A stretch of 35,475 nucleotides of DNA from a virus. The notes under the pieces are model-generated. The model ran no database searches and was not told the origin of the DNA. It saw nothing but the letters and a program-made list of their open reading frames with translations. Made by a program: the position numbers and the translations under genes. This document shows positions 32,335 through 35,475 of the stretch, one piece after another. Where the stretch lies: positions 1-35,475 of IMG/VR virus record IMGVR_UViG_3300008110_000405; one strand, given 5' to 3'. Numbering within the stretch: the first letter of the stretch is position 1; every line of letters starts with the position of its first letter.

Positions 32335-32794
32335 CAACATTGCCGAAAGGCAGATGAACCTCAGAGAGAAGGCAGCCATTGCACGCAAAGAAGCCTCTGA
32401 GGTCAACAAGAAAATTCACAGAGCTGGTGGCGAAAGTGCCATCTTAGACAAGCTCTCACAAGGAGATACCATTCTCAGCTTGGCTCGGTCGATGGGGATA
32501 AGTCACACGGCTTTTTATGACTGGATCGACAGAGGAGGTGCAGAACGGGCTGATGCCCTTGCGCGCGCCCGTGCGCGAGGTGGTCGAAGTTTAGCAGAGC
32601 AGACGATCGAAATCGCAGACAGCGCAAGCCCTCAAGAGGCACAAGTGGCCAAGCTGCGCGTGGATACCAGGCGCTGGCTGGCCTCCAAACAAGCGCCAGA
32701 CGAGTATGGCGACAAGCAGCAGCCACTGGTCAGCATAGACCTGGGAAGCATGGCTCTGGACGCATTGCGCAAGCGCAGCATCACAATCGAGTAA
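32288..32794 (+). CDS. Small terminase subunit
   Basis: The 168-residue protein has a Lys/Ala/Glu-rich start, a helix-turn-helix-like segment GDTILSLARSMGISHTAFYDWID at about 60-82, and a conserved stretch QEAQVAKLRVDTRRWLASKQAPDEYG at about 116-142. The last motif is typical of small terminases. It recognises phage DNA for packaging. It overlaps the nuclease gene by 47 bases, with GAGGAG before its start. Unusually, the large subunit is over 1 kb downstream, past an origin-like spacer and four small genes. Confidence 0.88.
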   Translation: MATAKKKAQTLAEVADNIAERQMNLREKAAIARKEASEVNKKIHRAGGESAILDKLSQGDTILSLARSMGISHTAFYDWIDRGGAERADALARARARGGRSLAEQTIEIADSASPQEAQVAKLRVDTRRWLASKQAPDEYGDKQQPLVSIDLGSMALDALRKRSITIE

Positions 32795-32841
32795 GTGAAT
32801 ACCGAAGCACTCAGTCACTTTATACAATGACCATTATGTTA

Positions 32842-32943
32842 AGTGGATAAGTCGATATCCACAGAAAAAGTAATGCTCTGGTGTTACTTGCAAGGTTATC
32901 CACAGGAATCTGTGGATAGAAGTGGACAAGGTGCTGTGGACAA
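32842..32943. other. Cluster of DnaA-like boxes after the small terminase gene
   Basis: One perfect box, TTATCCACA, is at 32896-32904. One-mismatch boxes are at 32842-32850 (inverted), 32855-32863, 32911-32919 (inverted) and 32935-32943 (inverted). The cluster lies in the longest gene-free stretch of the window (32795-33123). It is followed by a GC-rich part and a pure A/T tract. The arrangement resembles a bacterial or plasmid origin with its unwinding element. Confidence 0.7.
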
Positions 32944-32977
32944 GCCTGCCGTGGCCACCAGCCGACCTGGGCGCGAG

Positions 32978-33008
32978 CCCCCCCCCGGCTGCCGTTTGGC
33001 GGGGGCGA
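32978..33008. other. GC-rich C-run segment, possible packaging-site element
   Basis: A run of nine C (32978-32986) is followed by a small inverted repeat (GCCGTTTGGC) and a G5 run, giving a GC-rich stem-loop candidate. The segment stands between the two terminase genes, where cos or pac sites are often found. It contrasts with the A/T tract that follows. No overhang can be recognised. Confidence 0.4.
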
Positions 33009-33031
33009 CTGTGGCGGTGCTAAACACCTAC

Positions 33032-33056
33032 AAAAAAAATTTTTTAAAAAAATTTT
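33032..33056. other. A8T6A7T4 tract, possible DNA unwinding element or bend
   Basis: Twenty-five bases contain only A and T in four blocks. A tract of this kind is easily melted and strongly bent. Set beside a DnaA-box cluster, it is a good unwinding-element candidate. A transcription stop for the early block, helped by the small GGTG/CACC hairpin just upstream, is an alternative. Confidence 0.65.
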
Positions 33057-33063
33057 GAGGTAG

Positions 33064-33093
33064 TTGACATAAACCGCAAAAAACAATCACAAT
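33064..33093 (+). promoter_or_regulatory. Candidate promoter for the late block
   Basis: TTGACA at 33064-33069 is a perfect -35 element. CACAAT at 33088-33093, 18 bases later, is a fair -10 element. The first gene of the chain leading to the large terminase and virion genes starts 30 bases downstream. A perfect -35 element is rare in this window's gaps. Confidence 0.55.
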
Positions 33094-33123
33094 TCGATCT
33101 CCAGCAACCAAACCAGTAAACCT

Positions 33124-33288
33124 ATGAAAACCAAACAGGCAACAGTCATCATCGACAGGCAGGAGTGGATCGTCTTAGACACTGATGAGCGAAGAGACCG
33201 AAAAGTTTTTTGCACACTGATGAGTCCAGACGGCATCACGACCTGGCACACATGGGTGGACGAAGAGTTAATCAAAGGAATAATATGA
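33124..33288 (+). CDS. 54-residue small protein at the head of the late block
   Basis: The peptide begins MKTKQATVIIDRQEWIVLD and has VFCTLMSPDGITTWHTW and an acidic end (VDEELIKGII). TGA 33286-33288 overlaps the next start (ATGA). It looks like a small beta-rich protein, with one Cys. No known family. It is the first gene after the TTGACA promoter candidate. Confidence 0.65.
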   Translation: MKTKQATVIIDRQEWIVLDTDERRDRKVFCTLMSPDGITTWHTWVDEELIKGII

Positions 33289-33446
33289 AAACCGAAATGC
33301 TTATTAAGGTGCGTCAGTTATTTAATGTTGATTATGTGCCGCGCCATATAAATCGACATAATCAGAAACAATATATTAAATCTATTCGCCAGTTAGGTGA
33401 TAAATGGTTAATCCACAAAACAAACAAAATAAATAAAATCCAATGA
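33285..33446 (+). CDS. 53-residue basic A+T-rich small protein
   Basis: I chose ATG 33285 by its ATGA overlap with the upstream stop. The peptide is basic (VRQLFNVDYVPRHINRHNQKQ, shortened by cut; YIKSIRQLGDKWLIHKT). Codons are mainly A/T-ending (TTA, AAT, ATT, TAT), unlike those of neighbours, so it may be a recent arrival. Possible nucleic-acid binding from its charge; no motif. Confidence 0.6.
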   Translation: MKTEMLIKVRQLFNVDYVPRHINRHNQKQYIKSIRQLGDKWLIHKTNKINKIQ

Positions 33447-33643
33447 AGAGTAATTTTGTAAATAACCACCTGAGATTAAATGGGAATACCCATGCGCATA
33501 AATTGCAGCTGTGCAGTAAGTGCAATCAGCAAAAGCCTCCAGAGGGTGGGGTTGAGATGAGTGCGACAAAGTGGGTGTGTGCATCGTGCTGGACCGACCG
33601 GGTGACTGGGAGGAATTTGAAGCAAGTGAGGCAAAACAAATGA
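33443..33643 (+). CDS. Zinc-ribbon-like small protein (66 aa)
   Basis: The protein has two CxxC pairs, LCSKC at about 23-27 and VCASC at about 45-49, with a Lys/Gln/Pro-rich spacer. This is a four-cysteine zinc-ribbon pattern. The ends are basic. It is coupled by ATGA at both ends. Small zinc ribbons in phages can act in transcription or packaging, but nothing more specific is visible. Confidence 0.75.
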   Translation: MKSNFVNNHLRLNGNTHAHKLQLCSKCNQQKPPEGGVEMSATKWVCASCWTDRVTGRNLKQVRQNK

Positions 33644-33843
33644 ATGAGCTGTTGACAGTGCTGCACCTGGAGGTGGTGATCCTGGACCTAAAGATCAAGA
33701 TGATGGAGGCCATTGAGAGTGGGTACTATGACCTGGCCATGACTTACCAGCTGCTGATCTTGGTGCGAAGTGATGAGCTGAACGCGCATAAGTTTGCGAT
33801 GCCTGCCAAGCAGTGGTCTGTTTATCGGACAATGAGTCCATGA
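33640..33843 (+). CDS. Small helical protein before the large terminase (67 aa)
   Basis: I chose ATG 33640, coupled by ATGA to the upstream stop. The longer frame from 33571 overlaps the zinc-ribbon gene. The peptide has a helical start (MNELLTVLHLEVVILDLKIKM) cut here to its pattern of alternating Leu/Val and acids, then YYDLAMTYQLLILV and a basic end. It overlaps the large terminase start (ATGA). It might help terminase assembly; no family known. Confidence 0.6.
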   Translation: MNELLTVLHLEVVILDLKIKMMEAIESGYYDLAMTYQLLILVRSDELNAHKFAMPAKQWSVYRTMSP

Positions 33844-35249
33844 TTAAAGAGAATGTGTTTGAGCAGTGGGTCAAGAGATATCAGCCTGACCCCGTGCTGT
33901 TTGTCCAGGAAGTGCTGGGGGTTGACCCTGATGTCTGGCAGATTGAGTTTTTGAGGGCCATCGCCCGTGGGGATCGGAAGATATCGGTTAGGTCTGGCCA
34001 CGGGGTGGGCAAGTCAACAGCTTCATCCTGGGCCATGCTCTGGTACTTTATGACCAGGTCGCCAGTCAAGGTGGTGGTCACTGCACCGACAAGCAGCCAG
34101 CTGTATGACGCGATGTTTGCTGAGCTGAAGCGCTGGATCAACACGATGCCTGTGCCTTTGCAGGGATTGCTGACAGTCAAGCAAGAGAGGATTGAATTCA
34201 ATGCTGCACCGACTGAGATGTTTATTTCGGCCAGGACATCTAGGGCCGAGCAGCCAGAGGCTTTGCAGGGAATTCACTCAGAGAATGTGATGCTGGTGGC
34301 TGATGAGGCAAGTGGTGTGCCGGAGCAAGTGTTTGAGGCTGCGGCTGGATCGATGTCTGGCCACAACGCTGTGACTTTATTGCTGGGCAACCCGGTGAGG
34401 TCAAGCGGGTTTTTCTACGACACCCACACCAGGCTGTCAGAGGAATGGACCACATTCCAGGTGAGCTGCCTGGACAGCCCGAGGGTGTCGGATGAGTATG
34501 TCAAAGAGATGGCCATGCGCTATGGGGAGGACAGCAATGTCTATCGCATCAGGGTGGTCGGGGAGTTTCCAAAAGGGGACGATGACACTGTCATTGCCAT
34601 GGACCTACTGGAAAGCGCATTGAACAGGGATGTGGCTGCCAGTGAATACGCGCCAATGATCTGGGGCTTGGATGTGGCAAGGTTTGGATCGGATAGATCG
34701 GCACTGTGCAAGCGCCAAGGCAATGCGGTGACTGAGGCGATTAAGACTTGGAAGAATCTGGATTTGATGCAACTGACTGGTGCGGTGGTGGCCGAGTACC
34801 AGGCTTTGGCGCCAAGTGCGCAGCCTAAAGAGATATTGGTGGACAGCATTGGATTGGGCGCTGGGGTGGTGGACAGGCTGCGGGAGCTGGGCCTGCCAGC
34901 TAGGGGCATCAATGTGTCTGAAAGCCCAGCCATGGGTGGCACTTACCGAAACCTAAAGGCCGAGCTTTGGTATCGAGCGCGTGCCTGGCTGGAGGCGCGG
35001 GACTGCAAACTGCCAAGGGACGATGTCCTGATTGGTGAGTTGGCCACTGTGCGGTATTCGTTCACCAGCAACGGCAAGATCGCTATTGAGGGGAAAGACG
35101 AGATCAAGCGAAGGGGTCTGCCAAGTCCCGACAAGGCTGATGCCTTTGTCCTAACCTTTGCCAGTGATGCCATTGCCGGGATGTATGGCAGTGCATCGAG
35201 CAGCAAGTGGAGTCAGCCACTGCGCAGAAATCTATCGCGGGTTGCATAA
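33840..35249 (+). CDS. Large terminase subunit
   Basis: I chose ATG 33840 at the ATGA overlap; the upstream in-frame ATG (33813) overlaps the preceding gene by 31 bases. The 469-residue protein has Walker A RSGHGVGKST at 51-60, Walker B MLVADEAS at about 151-158, and a nuclease domain beginning WGLDVARFGSDRSALC at about 275-290. ILVDSIGLGAG and a late DKADAFVLTF supply further acidic residues. It packages phage DNA into the procapsid through the portal ring and cuts it. The arrangement resembles P22-like and other phage terminases. Confidence 0.93.
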   Translation: MIKENVFEQWVKRYQPDPVLFVQEVLGVDPDVWQIEFLRAIARGDRKISVRSGHGVGKSTASSWAMLWYFMTRSPVKVVVTAPTSSQLYDAMFAELKRWINTMPVPLQGLLTVKQERIEFNAAPTEMFISARTSRAEQPEALQGIHSENVMLVADEASGVPEQVFEAAAGSMSGHNAVTLLLGNPVRSSGFFYDTHTRLSEEWTTFQVSCLDSPRVSDEYVKEMAMRYGEDSNVYRIRVVGEFPKGDDDTVIAMDLLESALNRDVAASEYAPMIWGLDVARFGSDRSALCKRQGNAVTEAIKTWKNLDLMQLTGAVVAEYQALAPSAQPKEILVDSIGLGAGVVDRLRELGLPARGINVSESPAMGGTYRNLKAELWYRARAWLEARDCKLPRDDVLIGELATVRYSFTSNGKIAIEGKDEIKRRGLPSPDKADAFVLTFASDAIAGMYGSASSSKWSQPLRRNLSRVA

Positions 35250-35282
35250 TTCACATATCCACAAACATCTAGGAGGATGGCC

Positions 35283-35471
35283 ATGAAGGCAATGTCTAAA
35301 GCGCAAAAGAAGGTCGGAAAGGTGATGCATGAGTTTGGCTCTGGCAAGCTGCATAGCGGCAAGGGTGGTCCTGTGGTCAAGAATCCCAAGCAGGCCATTG
35401 CCATTGCAATGAGTGAAGCGAAGATGCCCATGCGCGGCCAGCGCACAGCAAAGAACAAGGCGAAAAAATAA
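35283..35471 (+). CDS. DUF6496-like small basic protein (complete copy)
   Basis: AGGAGG at 35271-35276 fits ATG 35283 with a six-base gap better than ATG 35277, which directly follows it. The 62-residue protein has SKAQKKVGKVMHEFGSGKLH, then SGKGGPVVKNPKQAIAIAMSEA and a Lys/Arg-rich end. This is the DUF6496 pattern, found in bacteria and phages, with no known function. Its last 110 bases are repeated at the window start. The strong ribosome site suggests high expression. Confidence 0.88.
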   Translation: MKAMSKAQKKVGKVMHEFGSGKLHSGKGGPVVKNPKQAIAIAMSEAKMPMRGQRTAKNKAKK

Positions 35472-35475
35472 TGGC
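35362..35475. repeat. Right copy of 114-bp direct terminal repeat
   Basis: Identical to bases 1-114. It shows that the sequence closes on itself, with the complete copy of the interrupted gene at this end. The closed genome would run from the large terminase through this gene into the HiPIP-like gene without a break. Confidence 0.95.

Noticed and set aside
1-35475. tRNA genes, CRISPR arrays and insertion sequences.
   Set aside because: No cloverleaf-like segments with a GTTCGA-type arm, no regularly spaced repeats and no transposase were found by eye; a tRNA search program would be needed to be sure.
1-35475. Apparent excess of GGCC and TGGCCA words across the genome.
   Set aside because: Striking by eye but not counted; it may follow from Trp-Pro, Gly-Gln and Ala-rich codons and host codon preference. 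A word count against a shuffled-codon control would be decisive.

Overview
The window is a complete tailed-phage genome, probably linearised from a circular or circularly permuted assembly. Its first 114 bases are repeated exactly as its last 114, and the gene cut by the left edge (a DUF6496-like small protein) is whole at the right edge. The unique length is therefore about 35,361 bp. The virion gene set has a large SU10-like portal, a scaffold, a DUF5309/SU10-like capsid protein, a short adaptor, an 'ejection protein' block rich in Ala, Gln and Gly, and no tape measure, tube or sheath genes. This points to a podovirus-like phage. I see no integrase, transposase, CRISPR array, reverse transcriptase or tRNA. 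Medium G+C by eye, sigma70-like sites and DnaA boxes of the TTATNCACA type suggest a proteobacterial host. A freshwater betaproteobacterium is a guess, not a demonstration.

Layout. Going rightward from about 33,124, through the circular joint, to 23,348 is one long late block on the + strand. It holds four small genes, large terminase, DUF6496, a Cys-rich HiPIP-like protein, two small basic proteins (one DUF6321), a glycosyltransferase, a methyltransferase, portal, scaffold and capsid protein. A strong terminator follows the capsid gene. Next come a second glycosyltransferase, the adaptor, a mosaic tail fibre with a small partner, a run of membrane and lysis microproteins, nested Rz/Rz1, a GH19 endolysin, tail proteins and five probable internal or ejection proteins. 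A short leftward cluster (23,329-24,340) holds a winged-helix-like protein and small unknowns. A divergent control region separates it from a rightward Cro/CI-type helix-turn-helix gene (24,456). A DUF2815-type ssDNA-binding protein is also leftward (24,639-25,205).

The early/replication block (25,324-32,794, + strand) encodes an SNF2-like helicase, a PAPS-reductase/PP-loop protein, a DUF2800 Cas4/RecB-like nuclease, small membrane proteins, an AEP primase-PriCT-RecA-like helicase fusion, a Cys-rich small protein, a VRR-NUC nuclease and the small terminase. Most neighbours are joined by ATGA, GTGA or TAATG stop/start overlaps, so translation is probably coupled.

The most unusual structure is non-coding. 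Just after the primase-helicase gene lies an iteron-like array of an 11-bp element (CTAATRYGGAA, direct and inverted copies), a long hairpin and three perfect DnaA boxes, two of them at the start codon of the next gene. A second cluster of five DnaA-like boxes, then a GC-rich C-run segment, an A8T6A7T4 tract and a TTGACA promoter, lies between the small terminase gene and the late block. Together these look like a plasmid-style DnaA/iteron replication origin, or a paired origin and packaging region, in a small podovirus-like phage. I regard this as the best candidate for something undescribed here.
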